64,000 nt of DNA, from assembly GCA_948567375.1 (NCBI GenBank), contig OX419755.1, positions 77,026,931 through 77,090,930 of the forward strand, written 5' to 3'. Of this stretch, positions 23,571 to 36,263 are shown piece by piece (within the stretch, counting starts at the first letter, position 1; the number at the start of each line of letters is the position of its first letter). Below the pieces are notes generated by a model. It searched no databases. It was not told the origin of the DNA and worked only from the letters and a program-made list of their open reading frames with translations. This DNA comes from Lunularia cruciata (Eukaryota > Streptophyta > Marchantiopsida > Lunulariales > Lunulariaceae). Made by a program: the position numbers and the translations under genes.

Positions 23571-24951
23571 ATGATACTAGAATTCCCAATTGAGTGGGAT
23601 TGTTAGATTATAGCATCAATTAAATCGAGTGGGAGTGTACATATAGCATCTTGTAGGAACTGGTCATTTAACTACCCTAATACAAGATCTAGATTAGTAT
23701 GATCATGAGACCTCAACTAGCATAATTCCTACTCATTTATGTTCATTCATATTGAATGGACATCTTGTGTTATAGTGATTGTTGGCTTCAAGAGGTTCTA
23801 CTTTTTAGGTTCCAACATGAGAGAATTCTATTATTTTATTCTATGATATCAATGTTATGATAGTGGACTCTCTCTCAAATGCTAAAATTTCACACAATTG
23901 CAATGCTCTATAAGCTATGAAGAAATGAAGCAACCTGGAAAAAACATGGTGGCAGGTGTATATGTTGAGAGAGTCTTATAAGCAAGTGTATGCTTGCATG
24001 CCCACTAGGGGAACCATAGCCATAATAGATGCTCTTATGTGAGGTCTAGAGAAGTTTGGAGCAAGGATTCTCCATGGGTCTCAGATGAGATTTTTGTCAA
24101 AAGAGGAAGTGTTGTTGCAGTTTTCTTGTGTAGTAGGTAGGTGGGCTCCATTTGTCATAAGAAGTTACAATTTTTATTTTTTGCAACATCATGACTCACC
24201 TCAAAAGTTTCATTTAATGAAACAGGCTCAAAAGTAAGAGAGAGATTGGCAAAGAGCTTTTCTTGATGTCTTTTGATATTGAAATTTATGGGAACCTCTT
24301 TGGATCTACTTATGTGTTTAATATGTATACAACACATCATTACTGAGATAATATGGATGGTAGGTTTTCATTCAAGAAAATAACTTTTTTAAATAAATTG
24401 AGTTATATATGTGTATGGAGGATATGGGTCAAGGAAAATAATGAACCTTTAACCCCTCTTGTATTGCTTAAACATTCTACAAACAATCTCTCACAAGTTT
24501 GAGTTCCTTTAAGATCAAAGATAGAAGAGCCATAATCAGATTTTGGATGTGAATGGGTCCAAAGCTACACCTAACAAGTTGCACCTTGCATATCTTGTTT
24601 TCCTATAACATAGGTGTCCCTACTCAATTAATAGCTTACAATTGCTCAATTCTCATTGTGAGTTTTATGTAATTTTCTTTGATCTTAACATTGTATGCTC
24701 TTCTAGTCCCGTGCTTCATATATACTTAATGCTTCTATGGTTTCCTCTTTTTTTAGTGTGTATGTGGTACTTTGGAACGTCATTAGCCTCTTTGGAGTTG
24801 GTTTCTAACTCTCTTTCTATGAGTATTTTGCTCCAATTTGTTCTTATATCTATTCATTTTGTTGGTGTCCATTTCATATGCAATAAAGGGATTCATAGGT
24901 CTTATTTCCTTGCTATTAACTCACTCCCTAAGTTGCAAGTGTGTATCATGT
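23571..24951. other. No gene recognised
   Basis: Apart from the polypurine-like end of the Copia fragment I see no coding similarity, tRNA or boundary. The ORF at 24642-24968 is hydrophobic and T-rich and looks accidental. Confidence 0.35.
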
Positions 24952-25343
24952 TGTGTTTGGCTTGCTAATTGAGTGTGATTGAGTGTTCAGCACCGCTGCC
25001 TCAACCAAGAGCAGAATGTGCCTTAAAAGTTAGGGTGATAATTTTTTACTCAATTGAGTATGCAGGAGGATGATATTGACAAGAGACCTTGGGTGGTAAA
25101 TATTTAGGAAATCCTGCAAGTCAATATTCAGGAGTCCAACAGGGTGAAAGTGATGAGGAACTCTCATATTTTATATGTGTACATATACAACAGGTAATAA
25201 ACAGTTGGGTGCAAGCCTGTTTCAGCCGTGGATGTAGCTTTGTGATAGGAAATGAACCATGTTATTTTCATGTTGTCCTTGATAATTCACTTAATGGGAT
25301 ATGTAATGTGTTGTAGGAGGAATATCTCAAGACTGATTTTTCA
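24952..25343 (+). repeat. Copia 5' LTR
   Basis: About 392 bp, aligned by eye along its length with 29402-29801. Shared blocks include GTTAGGGTGATAAT, TGCAGGAGGATRATATTGAC and GATTTTTC at the end. Confidence 0.88.
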
Positions 25344-25431
25344 AAAAATTTGAGCAAGGTTGGTGTAGAAGAGGGTCATGAGAGAAGAGGGTGTTGTGAG
25401 GTGGGTCCAAAAGTGAGTCACAGCAAAGCAA

Positions 25432-28400
25432 TGGCAAGGGTGATATCAATATCAAATGTTAAATTCATAATGGAAAAGTTTGATGGAAAGCACAACTTTG
25501 GGCTTTGGCTATTGAAGGTGAGGGAGCTACTTGTCTAACAAGGGCTGCACAGAGCATTAGGGAAAGAACTTGAGGACCAAAGTGATGTGAAGTGGGAGAA
25601 GGCAAATCTTAGAGCTATTAGCACTATCAAGTTGAACTTTGCTAATGAAGTGCTAGCTATACAATGTTATGAATGAAGACTCTACACCAAAATTGTGGGC
25701 CAAATTGGAAAGTCTCTATATGACCAAGTCCTTGACAACTCAATTATATCTTAAACAAAAATTGGATGTGTTGCTAATGAAGGAAGTGTAGAGTATTATG
25801 GAGCACCTCAATGCTTTCAACATAATCTTTTGTGAGTTAATGAGCATTGAGGTTAAGTTAGAAGAGAGGGATAAGGCATTACTTTATTGACTTCACTTTC
25901 TCCATCATATGAGCATTTAGTCACAACTCTTTTATATGATGATATAAAATTTGTGGAGGCCACTTCAACATTATTGTCCAATGAGATGTAAAAAAATCCC
26001 AACAAAGAAAATAAAATCTATAGGTTCTATTCTTTAGAGGAAGGACAAGAGATAGAGATCAGATCTAGAGTAAATCAAGCTCCAAGTCTAAAATTGGAGG
26101 CTCTAAAGGCAAGTGATGGATTTAAAAGAAGGTTGGGCATTTCAAGAATGATTGTAATAGCAAGAGACTTGAGTCCAACAAGGATAAAGGTCAACTTTCA
26201 TATCAAGCAAGTATTGTTGAGTAATTTGAATCTATGGATGATGTTCTATGTGTTACTCAAGACAAAGATCAATTTGAGGAATCACATATATTGGACTTAG
26301 GTTGATCTTACCATATGTGTCCCAATAAGGAGTGGTTTTATGAGTACAAACCATTTAATGGAGGATTTGTAATAATTGGGAACAACATAGCTTGTAGAGC
26401 TTTTGGCATTTGTACAATATGCATTAAGATGTTTGATGGAGTCTAAGGAACTTGCTGATGTGAGGTATTTTCTTGAGTTAAGGAGGAATTTTATTACTTG
26501 GTGCTTTGGACTCAAATGGTAGAAGGTTTGGAGAAAAAATGGAACACTCAAGGTCTCAAAAGGAGCATTCGTTGTAATGAAGGGCAAGAAGATAGGAAAT
26601 AATTTTGAGCTAGTTGGAGATACCATTATTGGAAGAGTGGCAACTACTATTTATGAATATAAAAGATCCCAAAGATCTCACTCACTTATAGCACCTATTT
26701 TTGGGTCATAAAGAGTGAAAAGAAGTATAAGTGAATTATCCAAGCAACAATTCTTGAAGGGCCTTAAAAATTGTAAGTTAGATTTTGTGAACATTGTGTA
26801 ATAGGAAAAAAATGGAGGGTGATTTTTTCCATGGGAGTTCATTGGACAAAGGGAATTTTAGTCTATGTGCATTCTAATGTTTGTGGCCTTGCACTTATAG
26901 CTTCAAAATTTGGAGCATTATATTTTGTATCTAATTAATGATTCCTCTAGGAGAGTATAGGTACACCATGAAGAAAAAATCAGATGTCTTCTCTATCTTT
27001 AAACATTGGAAGGTGATGATGGAGAAAAAAACTAAAAGGAAACTGAAGTATTTGAGATCTGATGATGGTGATCTACAAATTTGGAGAGTTTGATAGATAT
27101 TGTAAGAGTGAAGGGATAATGCATTACTTTACCATACCATGTACCCCTCAACAAAATGGTATGGGCAGAATAGAAAAATCATACACTCTTGGAGAAAGCA
27201 AGAAGTATGTTAAGCAATGCTGAATTGGAGAAGAGCTTTTGGGCAAAAGCTATAAATATAGATTGTCATTTGGTAAACATTTCTCCCCCTACTGCTACTG
27301 AGTGTAAGACACCTATGGAAAAATGGAAGTCTGCATGTTGGTTACTCTTCACTTAGAGTGTTTGGATCCATAGCTTATGTTCATATTCAACAATAGCAAA
27401 GGAAAAAGTTAGACCCAAATCTAGAAAACTTATATTCTTAGGATATGAAAAGGGTACAAAGGGATATGGATTAGGGGATCCAGAAAGGTGTTGCCTTGTT
27501 GTAAGTAGGAATGTAGTTTTTGATGAGATTAGTATGATGGAGACAATTACTATAGAGGAAGAAAAGAAAAGTATTCAGCCTGATTTTGTTAAGAAGATAG
27601 ATATTGATCTTGGAAGTGAAGACATCTCACTTCTTGTAGTTCTACCAAGTGAACTATCAAAAGAGTAAAGTCTAGAAGTTATACATGAACATAGGTATCC
27701 AAATAGGGAGAGCAGGCCTCCAAAGATATTTGATGATTCATTTGTAGCTTATGCTCTTCTTGTGGAGAATGGTGAGCCTTCTTCACATAAGGAGGCAATG
27801 CAATATCAAGAGTGTCAAAGATGGCATTGTGCAATGGAAGAGGAGATAAAGTCTTTGGCCAAACCAAACTTGGAGACTTGAAAATTTTGCCTATTTTTCC
27901 TATTATTTTGAGAAAGAAGGCAATTGGTTGTAGATGGATATTTTGGAGGAAGGAAGGAACTCCAAAATCAGGTGGAGATCAATACAAATCAATGCCTGTA
28001 GCAAAGCATTAATAGCCAAAAAGAAGGTATTGACTCCAATTTGTTCACCAATGGTTAAAATCTCTTCAATTCTTCAATTTGTACAATGTTAGCAATAGTT
28101 GCATTGCATAACTTGGAGTTGTAGCAACTAGATGTTAGAATTTAATTTTTACATGGAGAATTGGAGGAGGAGATTTACATGCATCAACCTGAAGATTTTG
28201 TGGTACCAAGGAATGAGAACTTAGTTTTTGGGTTACAAAAGTCTAGATGGATTGAAGCAAAGTGAAAGACTTTGGTACATGAAATTTGATGCCCCTTTCA
28301 TGTTGAATCATAAATATAACAAAAGTGTGTCAGATTTTTGTGTATACCTCAAGAAGCTACATGGACCTAGAGTATTTGATTAATTATCTTGGTTTTATAT

Positions 28401-29370
28401 GTGGATGATATGTTAATTGCTACAGAGGATATGGTTGTGGTGGAAAATTGAAAGTACAACTTGGTAAGGAGTTTGATATGAAGGACTTGGGTTTTTCAAA
28501 GAGGGTGCTCAAGATTGAAATTCACCGGGACAAGAGCAAGGGAAATTTATGGATATCTCAAAGGTGGTATTTGGAAAAGTTGCTTGCTTTTTTTGGCATA
28601 GAGAATGCCAAACCAGTGAGCACTCCAATGGTAAGTCATTTCAAGATGTCATTGGAGTAGTGTCCATCAAATGAGGAGGAGAGAGAATTAATGTCAAATA
28701 TTACTTATGCTAGTGCTTTTGGGAGTTTAATTTATGTTATGGTCTGCACTTGACCTGATATCTCATATGTTACGAGTATGGTGGATCGATACGTGGCAAA
28801 TCCAGGGAATCAACATTGGGAAGTTATGAATTGGATACTTTTTTACTTGAAAGAGACTATAAATATTGGCATTGTCTTTGATGGAGAAGGACCAAGAAGG
28901 AGGAATTACATGGTATGTAGATTCTAAATTTATTGGCAACTTGGATACAAGAAGGTTTGCAATATGATTTATTTTTACATTTGTTGGTGGTCTAATACAT
29001 TGGAAGTCTACTCTCCAATCTATTGTTGCTCTTTCTAGTACAGAGGCAGAATATATGGCAACAATGAGGCTTATAAAGAGGTAACATGGCCACAAAAAGG
29101 ATACATGACTCCCTAATATGAAGTCCAGAATTTTTTGTGATAGCCGGAGTGCTATTCACTTGGCCAAGAATCAGGTATATCATTCAAGGACAAAGCATAT
29201 TGACGGTAGATATCATTTTATCAAGGAAGCAATGACAAATGGTGATATTAATTTGCAAAAGATTGGCACAAAGGTAAATGCAGCTGATATGTTGATTAAA
29301 CCTATTCCTACTGGGAAGTTTATGTTATGCATGAACTTGCTCAACATTCAATGTTGCTCTTTTGGATAAT
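25432..29370 (+). pseudogene. Copia gag-pol polyprotein remnants
   Basis: Many stops and shifts. Gag start MARVISISNVKF and KFDGKHNFGLWLLKVRELL (25432-25536) is the UBN2-type gag. Protease/linker pieces lie near 26290-26640 (ICRTIC, VSKGAFVVMKGKK). Integrase: YFTIPCTPQQNGMGRIEKS around 27127-27183. RT: LYVDDMLIATEDM at 28396-28435, then VQLGKEFDMKDLGFSKRVL and NAKPVSTPM. RNase H: FCDSRSAIHLAKN and KHIDGRYHFIKEAM (29134-29236). The order integrase before RT identifies Ty1/Copia. It cannot encode a functional protein. Confidence 0.92.
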
Positions 29371-29401
29371 ATGGCTAATACAAGCAAAAGGTGGAGATTC
29401 T

Positions 29402-29801
29402 TGTGTTTGGTTTGCTAATTGAGTTTACATTAACTGTTCACCTTGATGGCTGCCTCAACCAGGTTCAGAATGTGCCTGAAAGTTAGGGTGATAATATGGT
29501 ACTTAGTCACATATGCAGGAGGATAATATTGACAAGAGATCTTGAGTGGTAAATATTCAGGAAGTCCGGCAAGTCAATATTCCAGAGTCCGGCAAGATGA
29601 AAGTGATGTGGAACTATCACTGTATATACATATGTATATCTGTGTGGCAAGTAATAAACCATTGGGTGTGAGCCTATTTCATCCCTGGATGTAGCTTATG
29701 GGACAAGAAGTGAACCACGTTATTTTCTTGCTTTCCTTGATATTTCACTTAATGAGGTATGTAATGTGCTATTGCAGAGTATCTTAGGACTGATTTTTCT
29801 A
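29402..29801 (+). repeat. Copia 3' LTR
   Basis: About 400 bp, preceded by a polypurine tract. It is the right boundary of the repeat domain; CpG-containing sequence starts immediately after it. Confidence 0.88.
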
Positions 29802-29865
29802 ACGTACAATGTGGTCTAAATAGCTGTTTCTCTGGCTCGGCAAGATCACCTTAGATATGTATATC

Positions 29866-30109
29866 GCTCAGTTTCATATTTTGCTCAAGTATGGGTGAAG
29901 CAATCTAATCTAACTCATAATTTTTTTGATATGTTGTGCATGTTATGTAACATAATAACTTCACATTATCTCTGACAATTTCTTGCTCAGTTTCATATTT
30001 TGCTCAAGTATGGGTCGAAGCAAACTAATCTAACTCATGATTGCTTTGATATGTTGGGCATGTTGTGCAACGTAATGAACTTCACATTATCTCCGACAAT
30101 TGTGTTACA
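29866..30109. repeat. Two diverged copies of a 115 bp sequence
   Basis: GCTCAGTTTCATATTTTGCT recurs at 29866 and 29995, each continuing through TCACATTATCTC(T/C)GACAAT. The right copy has CpG at three places where the left copy has TG or CA (GGTCGAAG versus GGTGAAG, AACGTAA versus AACATAA, CTCCGAC versus CTCTGAC). Confidence 0.85.
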
Positions 30110-30962
30110 TATCTAACCATATACTTACATCACTATTTTCAATATTCATCCTAATAAAGGACTAATGTTCCGAATGGGGCACCTAAGATGCTCCTCACCA
30201 TCATTCTAGTATATCCTCTACTTAACTTTATCTTGACGACAACCATTTACACTTTGGTATGAATAGGATCAAGTGGAATTTGAAACCAAAAGCAATATGA
30301 CTGTTTGGATATGCAAACATTAAAAACTTAATAGCCCATTATAGGCTTCACCTTAGATTTCCTCTCCATATTGAGCAAGTCATTCAGAAGGTCTATGTTT
30401 TTCATGTAGAATATATCTCACCTTTTCTATGCCATCACTAAAGGGCAGAAAATTTTAGTCATCTTGTTGTTGACCTTCTTCTCTTACTCTCATTCATTGC
30501 AGTGCAATTTAGTTCTCTCTCACATCTTAACGTTTTCATGGAGTCTATCTATAAGTTCCAGTATCAAGAGTGCATGGGTGTTTGTGTTTGTGTTCCAACA
30601 TGCCCTGTATGCCAATTTTGGACTTTGCATCGTATCGTGTATTCTGTTACCCCATGTAACATCTACTAGGCCTCTACTTCAAGGTTACTAGTGACAATCG
30701 TTTATTGTACAAGTTATATTGGAATAACCTTTAGCTTGGAAAGCATCGAATCTTAAGTAAGTTCTCACCAACCAATTCCAGAAACAGTTTAGCAACTTGA
30801 AATAATTTATGTGTGGATCATTTTCTTGATGTACAAGTTAGACAATATCGTCAATTGTCTGCTACACATATGTTTCTTCTGCACTTTTTAACGAATGAGT
30901 GGATATTTTTATAAAGCTCAATTCCTATGTCGATAAACCTGTGCTCACAATTTCCTGGCTAG
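30110..30962. other. CpG-containing non-coding DNA
   Basis: No exon of the beta-lyase gene further upstream could be found here, and no other gene is recognised. It is likely intron or flanking sequence. The acceptor of the first visible exon (TTTCCTGGCTAG) is at its right end. Confidence 0.35.
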
Positions 30963-31417
30963 GTTGTTGTCAAAACTGGACAAAGCCCAGCGAGCATTTA
31001 ATCTCACATCTGGAATGGCTGCCTCGACCACTGTTAGCCATCTCACTGAAGCAGGCACTACACGCACAATCTTGAAATACAAAATAGCATGGGCCTGCTA
31101 AAACATGCTATCTCTTCCAAACCAGTTTCTGAGTTTCTGTATAAATATGTGCGGAGTAACAAAGTCTTTTCCCTCCAAGGCACATATCAATTGGTAGTGT
31201 AAATTTTCTCATGCTCTCCCTTTTGAGCTTATGTTCTTCTGTTACGAACGTAATGGATCATTTTTGTGCCTTGTCTGCTTTATGAGATTCTTGCAATAAC
31301 CAATATGGAACACCTGTTGTCATATCAGGTCAAGAGTTTCTGCTTGGTGATGATATTTATGGTGGATCGGACAGGCTGCTGTCGAAAATAGTTCCAAAGA
31401 ACGGAGATATGGTCAAG
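30963..31417 (+). pseudogene. Cystathionine beta-lyase-like gene fragment, two exons
   Basis: Exon 30963-31054 encodes LLSKLDKAQRAFNLTSGMAA and continues STTVSHLTEA. Exon 31329 to about 31417 encodes GQEFLLGDDIYGGSDRLLSK and continues IVPKNGDMVK. Both match, in order, the Cys/Met-metabolism PLP-enzyme block of plant cystathionine beta-lyase ('LAKLDKADRAFCFTSGMAAL', 'GDDVYGGSDRLLS'), which makes homocysteine from cystathionine in plastids. The phase-1 junction joins GG|T cleanly. The intron 31055-31328 would start with GC, not GT, and end ATCAG. No exons before or after were found in the window, although a full protein needs several hundred more residues. Either a fragment or a gene with very long introns; I favour a fragment. 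A related lyase or gamma-synthase of the same fold is possible. Confidence 0.75.
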
Positions 31418-32302
31418 TGCTTCATCCTCCTTTGGCAGCTCAGCGACCATTATAGTCGTGCTCTTGGCACACCACATTCTTAAGCATGTGGCGCATATGC
31501 CTGTATGGAAAATGGAAAAGTACTGCGTGCTGGCTCCGAACGATCAGTGTCACCATATGAGATAGGATGCTCTTTGTACCGAGGATTGAGTAGAAGAACA
31601 TTTCCGTAATATTGATACCACATATATCTCGGAGGAACTAGGAATCGCTATATGAGTCGTCTGCCTTATGGATGAAGATTTCTACCATGAACAATTCTCT
31701 CAACTTCCTCTCTTAACTTGGAGACGTAAGTAAAAGTAAAGAGTAAAAAGTAAAGTAAAGAAAATAACCTTTGTAAAAAAGTGAATTATATGCGTGACCG
31801 GAGGACACCGGTCATACTAGTTTTATTATATTATTACTTCTCGGCAACGGGCTACCATAAAGGGTCTTGGTCTTAGAGGCAAACAAGCAGCAGCCCTTCC
31901 TAGGTAGTCAACTGAAATAGGGTCTTCGAACTTTGAAAGAAAGACCATGCACCAGACTATCCCAAACCTTGAGAAATATTTGGCAAGTCTGTCAAAAGAA
32001 AGCCAGTTATATCGTTAAAACCTAAATGTCAGGATTGATGAACAATTAAGAGATAAGAAAAGGAGATTATTTCGATTTTAGAATCCGTCCTCATGTACGT
32101 AGGTAAATTTTTGTACGGGAAATTATTATTTTTAAAATGCAGAGGATGTGCGGTTAATATACGATTTATGTGTGACAAGGGATTCCATTTGTGAAGTACA
32201 TACTGCAAACGTACCCGATCTCGTCATCAGTTGCTTATTTCAAAGTCGACACACCTACAATTATCTTTTGCCTTTATAACTGTGATTATACACATAAGAA
32301 AA
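31418..32302. other. CpG-containing DNA, no further exon found
   Basis: I looked for downstream beta-lyase exons (the SPTNP and Schiff-base lysine SATK blocks) and did not find them. A simple-repeat patch of AAGTAAAG units lies at about 31729-31768. Confidence 0.35.
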
Positions 32303-32373
32303 TAACTGAGTGGCTTATAGCGCTGGTACTTCAAGTCAGAAGTTGCGGGTTCAAATCCTGCTTTTCCCAGTTA
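32303..32373 (+). other. tRNA-like sequence, pseudo-tRNA or SINE head
   Basis: A perfect T-arm is visible: stem GCGGG (32345-32349) with CCTGC (32357-32361) and the seven-base loop TTCAAAT, forming a B box GGTTCAAATCC. An A-box-like TGGCTTATAGCGCTGG (32311-32326) lies at the right distance. ACTTC/GAAGT can form an anticodon stem with a six-base loop. The ends TAACTGAG/CCCAGTTA pair with one mismatch but are four bases out of register. It is therefore not a normal tRNA; a tRNA-derived SINE or pseudogene fits better. Confidence 0.45.
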
Positions 32374-32559
32374 ATCTTGAATCCAATTATAAAACGGATT
32401 ATATATTATTTTTTCTTTTTCTTTTCCCAAAGGGAAATGAGTACAATGCACCCAGAAAAAGAAGGAGTACAAGGCCCCCTAGTTCCAAGGTGCCCAAAAA
32501 GACAGATAGAAACAAGACTAGAACCTACAAAAGGGAAAAAAGAAGTGCAGAAACAACAA

Positions 32560-34371
32560 GCACCAACAAAGTAAGGGAGTGTAGTGATGTGAACATGCTT
32601 AGAGAGATAACCAATACTCCAAAGCTCCAAAGCACATTGCAAAGTGATTGATATGCACTGTTTCTAGTATGATGCAAGCATGGCTGGAGAGACAACCAAT
32701 ACCCCACTTGGCTGCAACTAACCCTATGCCTCATCCTCAAGAAGGCCATCAAAATGGTGATACATGTGCCCAAAAATCTCAATTGCTCTATATTGATATG
32801 CGTTGTTGATCATATGATGTGGGCATGGTTGGAGAGACAACCAATACCCCACTCCACTACAACTAACCATGTGTAGCATCCTCAAGATGAAAATTAAAAT
32901 TTTGGTATGTGCACCTAAAAATCTCAATTGCTAGAGGGACAAAGGTATTGCATGATAGTTATGGTGCATAGTGGTCGTCCTTGCTCCTAGAGGCAATGGT
33001 TACTACTCCCACTTGTACACTTGCTTGTGCCAATGACTTAGCTTGTAGAGGGTTTGCCACCACCATGTTATGCAAGGTGCAATGACCATACATGAAAGTA
33101 AAAATATATGCTTGCACTTGACGGATAGGTGGTCTTGGTAGATCCAACCATTGCTCAATCTGAACATAGGCCGTGTAGCTTGTAATATTTGGGTGACTAT
33201 ATCACAAAAGGCATCATGGACTTTTGGTGAACTCCCCACCTACTACACATCATAAAAATTGTATGCGCTACAAATCATATGGGGAACCACATGCAAAGTT
33301 GTTCAGAAGTCCTAAATGAGGTGGATGTGGGAGACACAACCTCAATTGTAATGTTGTGGTAAACTACTCAAAAGTAAATCATAAGTTTTCAATCAAGTGT
33401 GAAGCTTAGAGCCAAGCTCTAGAACCTTTCTCTTGCATGAGATGATCCTAACTCTATCAAGTAGAGGTGCATCATTGAGTATGCTAGGAATTGTGTGAGT
33501 GTGCATATGCTCACTAAGATCCACCTTATTCTTCCTAGAATCTAGCAATACAAAGTCAATAAACTTGAGGAGTTATGTGCATGCCATGTTTGGCAATAAA
33601 TCCCAAGCTAACCAAAGATATGATTAGAAGGCATAAGTGCTTGAATCCACTATTGAGATGGGTCTAAAAAAAAATTACAGCCCCTCATGTAAGAACCTGT
33701 TTGCTAAACGAGGGACCACTAAGGCCCATGCTCCAATATATGTTGCTATTGTTGTGGCTTCTTGCTTTATGAGGTTGCATCCGCCCATGGCTGTAAGAAG
33801 TAGCTATTTTTTGCCTTTTCCACTCATCTGAGATCTATGAGAGCATGGCCCTAAGAGATTACAGAAATTATGTTGGATAGTGCTATCAAATATCATCAAG
33901 TGACACAACAGTATCTCCAAAGGAGGAAAAGTCCATGCCAAATATGAGGCTCTAGGGAGATAGGATTGTGCAAGAATAGAATATGTCACCTTAGTATTCC
34001 CCAATTGGATTAGGAGACAAACATGGGATGTGGCTTGGACTATGGTGTCTACAATGAAAGCTTTGCAAAAGTCTTCTTATCCTAAAGGAGAGCCAAAAAT
34101 TCTCAAACCACTTATGGGAAACCAACATCTTGGTGAGAAGTCAAAGGAAGTGAGGATCATGTGTGTGCTCTAGACTTTGCATTTACAAGTCTATACTCAT
34201 AACCCAAGGCCTCTAAATTGACTATCAAAGTAGACATTATTTGAACTACATCCTCCAAAGGGCACACAATATAAGTGTTGTTTGAGAATTAAGGGAAAGA
34301 CAAGATGGAAATTCACTTAACATAAAGCCATGTAATGTGCTTTGGAAAAGAGAACCACCTCCCCCCTCCTT
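32560..34371 (-). pseudogene. LINE B, 3' part
   Basis: Minus strand; continues from 37350-37984 across the inserted PHD-Gypsy. The first codons after the junction give LFSKAHYMAL, the RT block after 'PLGG'. DVVQIMSTLIVNLEALG follows at 34263-34210, and LLLTAMGGCNLIKQEATTIA, the GG-L thumb block, lies at 33806-33750. The C-terminal domain has DLPRPPIRQVQAYIFTFM and then NTFVPLAIEIF near 32926-32894. The 3' end carries a 145 bp tandem duplication (units from 32671 and 32816). The order is collinear with LINE A. Coding is destroyed. Confidence 0.75.
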
Positions 34372-34755
34372 ATCGTGAAATTTGTAGTGCCCAAGCTAGT
34401 TTGCATGGATGCTAGAATGGTATGTTGGTAGTTATAGTTATTTTAATAGTTGTTGATGAACTACTTGTTGGCAATCGGATTTCATGTTAAGGCTATTGAT
34501 CACATGGTGGTCCCCACAATCACTTGTATCATTTTCATCATTAGATGTGCCATCAGGGTTAGAAACCTAGGTCAAACAAAGCATTATACTTTTGAAGTGC
34601 CATTCTAGAGAACTCACTTCTTTGATTTTGAGCCTTTGAGTTCTTGGTTATAGTGGACATAGTCAAATGAGGATCGCTTGGAGTCTCTTAGCTAGAGTAG
34701 ATGTGGCTTGATTGTAATCAATGCACAATTATTCATAAATTGTTGAGTGAATGAA
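34372..34755 (+). repeat. 5' LTR of PHD-Gypsy element
   Basis: Begins TATCGTGAAATTTGTAGTGC and aligns with 36714-37130 except for a 3'-copy-specific hairpin segment at 36897-36968. The ends are approximate because the termini have decayed. Confidence 0.65.
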
Positions 34756-35019
34756 TTGATTACATCAGAGAAGTGAGAGTCATGGGGAAACTAGATGTAA
34801 GAATTTAAGGCATAGGTGGTATCTCCAACCTTGGTTAATTGTTGGTACATTTGATCATGACCCTAGACTTCCTTGAGAGTGATTGTATGTGGAAATCCTA
34901 TTTGAGTTGTTGCACATTTGGCAATGACATAGATGGTGTGCAAAACCATTGGCCAAATTTTTTAGAATTGAACCAATCTGAGATAGTGGGTGTTCAATTT
35001 GAGTCCAAAGAGGTGAAAT

Positions 35020-36000
35020 GAAGGTTGATATTCATGATGATGTCTTTGTGATGGAATATCTTTGCACTAGTGTTGTAGGTGGCACAATTGGTGCCAAGGA
35101 GAGAGATTGTATTCTTCAACAAGCTAGAAGGTTAGATTGGAGTGAAAAGACCTTCTTTGTGTATGGGAGGATGGTAGAGTGCAAGTAGTACCACTTCCAT
35201 CTCAGAGACCCATAGTTGGTACATCATGCTCATGAGGACCTAGAAAATTTTGGAGTAAAGCATACATAAAACTTATTTTAGAGTCATTATTGGTGGCATG
35301 GTATGCAAACCAATGGACACTAGTTTGTTTTTGAATGGAGGTTTTTTACCTAGTTACAACATCATTTAATGCTCCAATGCCACCATTCCACCCATTACCT
35401 ATCATGGAATTGGGTTATTGTTGGAGTTTGGACTTTGTTAGACCTTTACCGTTGATTGTGAGACATAATTAGTATGTTTTGGTTATGGTTGAGCACTTCT
35501 CTAAGTGGATTGAGTTGGTGGCACTTCTTGATAAATCCAATGAAGGGACAACTTACTTGTTCTTAGATTAGGTTCTTAGTCATTTTGGTGCACCAATTGA
35601 AGTTTTAATTGATTAGGGTACAAATTTCTTGGAGGAGTTTCAGATCTTGTGTGACAAGGCATTGATTGATCATCATACCACTTGAGATAACCTTAAGGTA
35701 GATGGTTTAGAAAAGAGAGTGGTTCAGACAATGAAGAGAGGATTGCATAAGTATAATTTGCAGAGAGGCCACTTGAGAGATTGAGATCTCTAGTTGTCTT
35801 GGTTGGTTATGGGCTATCGGTTCAGCCCGCAAGCCTCCTTAGCATCCTTCTCTCCTTAATTTCCACTCTATGGATGAGATCCAGATTTAACTATAGCCAT
35901 TCATCATGATGTTATTGTAGTTTTGGACTTGGATGATTTAGATATATGAATCAGTGCATGTTCTCAACAGGTAGAGATCTTTTGGAGAATGATACCAATG
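35020..36000 (+). pseudogene. Gypsy integrase remnants
   Basis: Plus-strand pieces in shifting frames: DVFVMEYL...ILQQARRLDWS (35040-35140) is the linker before integrase. HAHEDLENFGVKHT with a following SHYWWHGMQ corresponds to the HHCC zinc region. VLVMVEHFSKWIELVALLDK (35475-35534) is the core 'VD.FSKW.....' block. VLSHFGAPIEVLID followed by GTNFLEEFQILCD carries the second catalytic Asp. Numerous stops are present. Confidence 0.82.
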
Positions 36001-36263
36001 GCCTTTGAGAACTTAGCAATTGCTCAACATAGGGATACCTTATGCTATGCTACTATTTGAGGAGGATAAAACCTCAATCTGTCAATTTCATCCAATTGAC
36101 AATGTATATCTATAGTAGACTACACCGATCATACTTGATGTTACTACAAGTTGCACTATCTTGAAAGTGCATAAAGTTCTTCCTGCAAGAGTCCTCTTGT
36201 TGGAAGGATGAAATGGTGTTTTTTAGAAGGATCTTGTGCACCATGCCACTCCTGAACATTGAT

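Larger units (their letters stand above)
24952..29801 (+). mobile_element. Complete but decayed Ty1/Copia element
   Basis: LTRs at 24952-25343 and 29402-29801 share start (TGTGTTTGG), interior and end (GACTGATTTTTC) but differ at many sites. After the 5' LTR, TTGAGCAAGGTTGGTG at 25350-25365 resembles a worn initiator-Met primer site and leader. Before the 3' LTR, AAAGGTGGAGATTC (29388-29401) is the polypurine tract. Between them lie gag, protease, integrase, RT and RNase H in Copia order. No convincing target duplication was seen. Confidence 0.9.
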
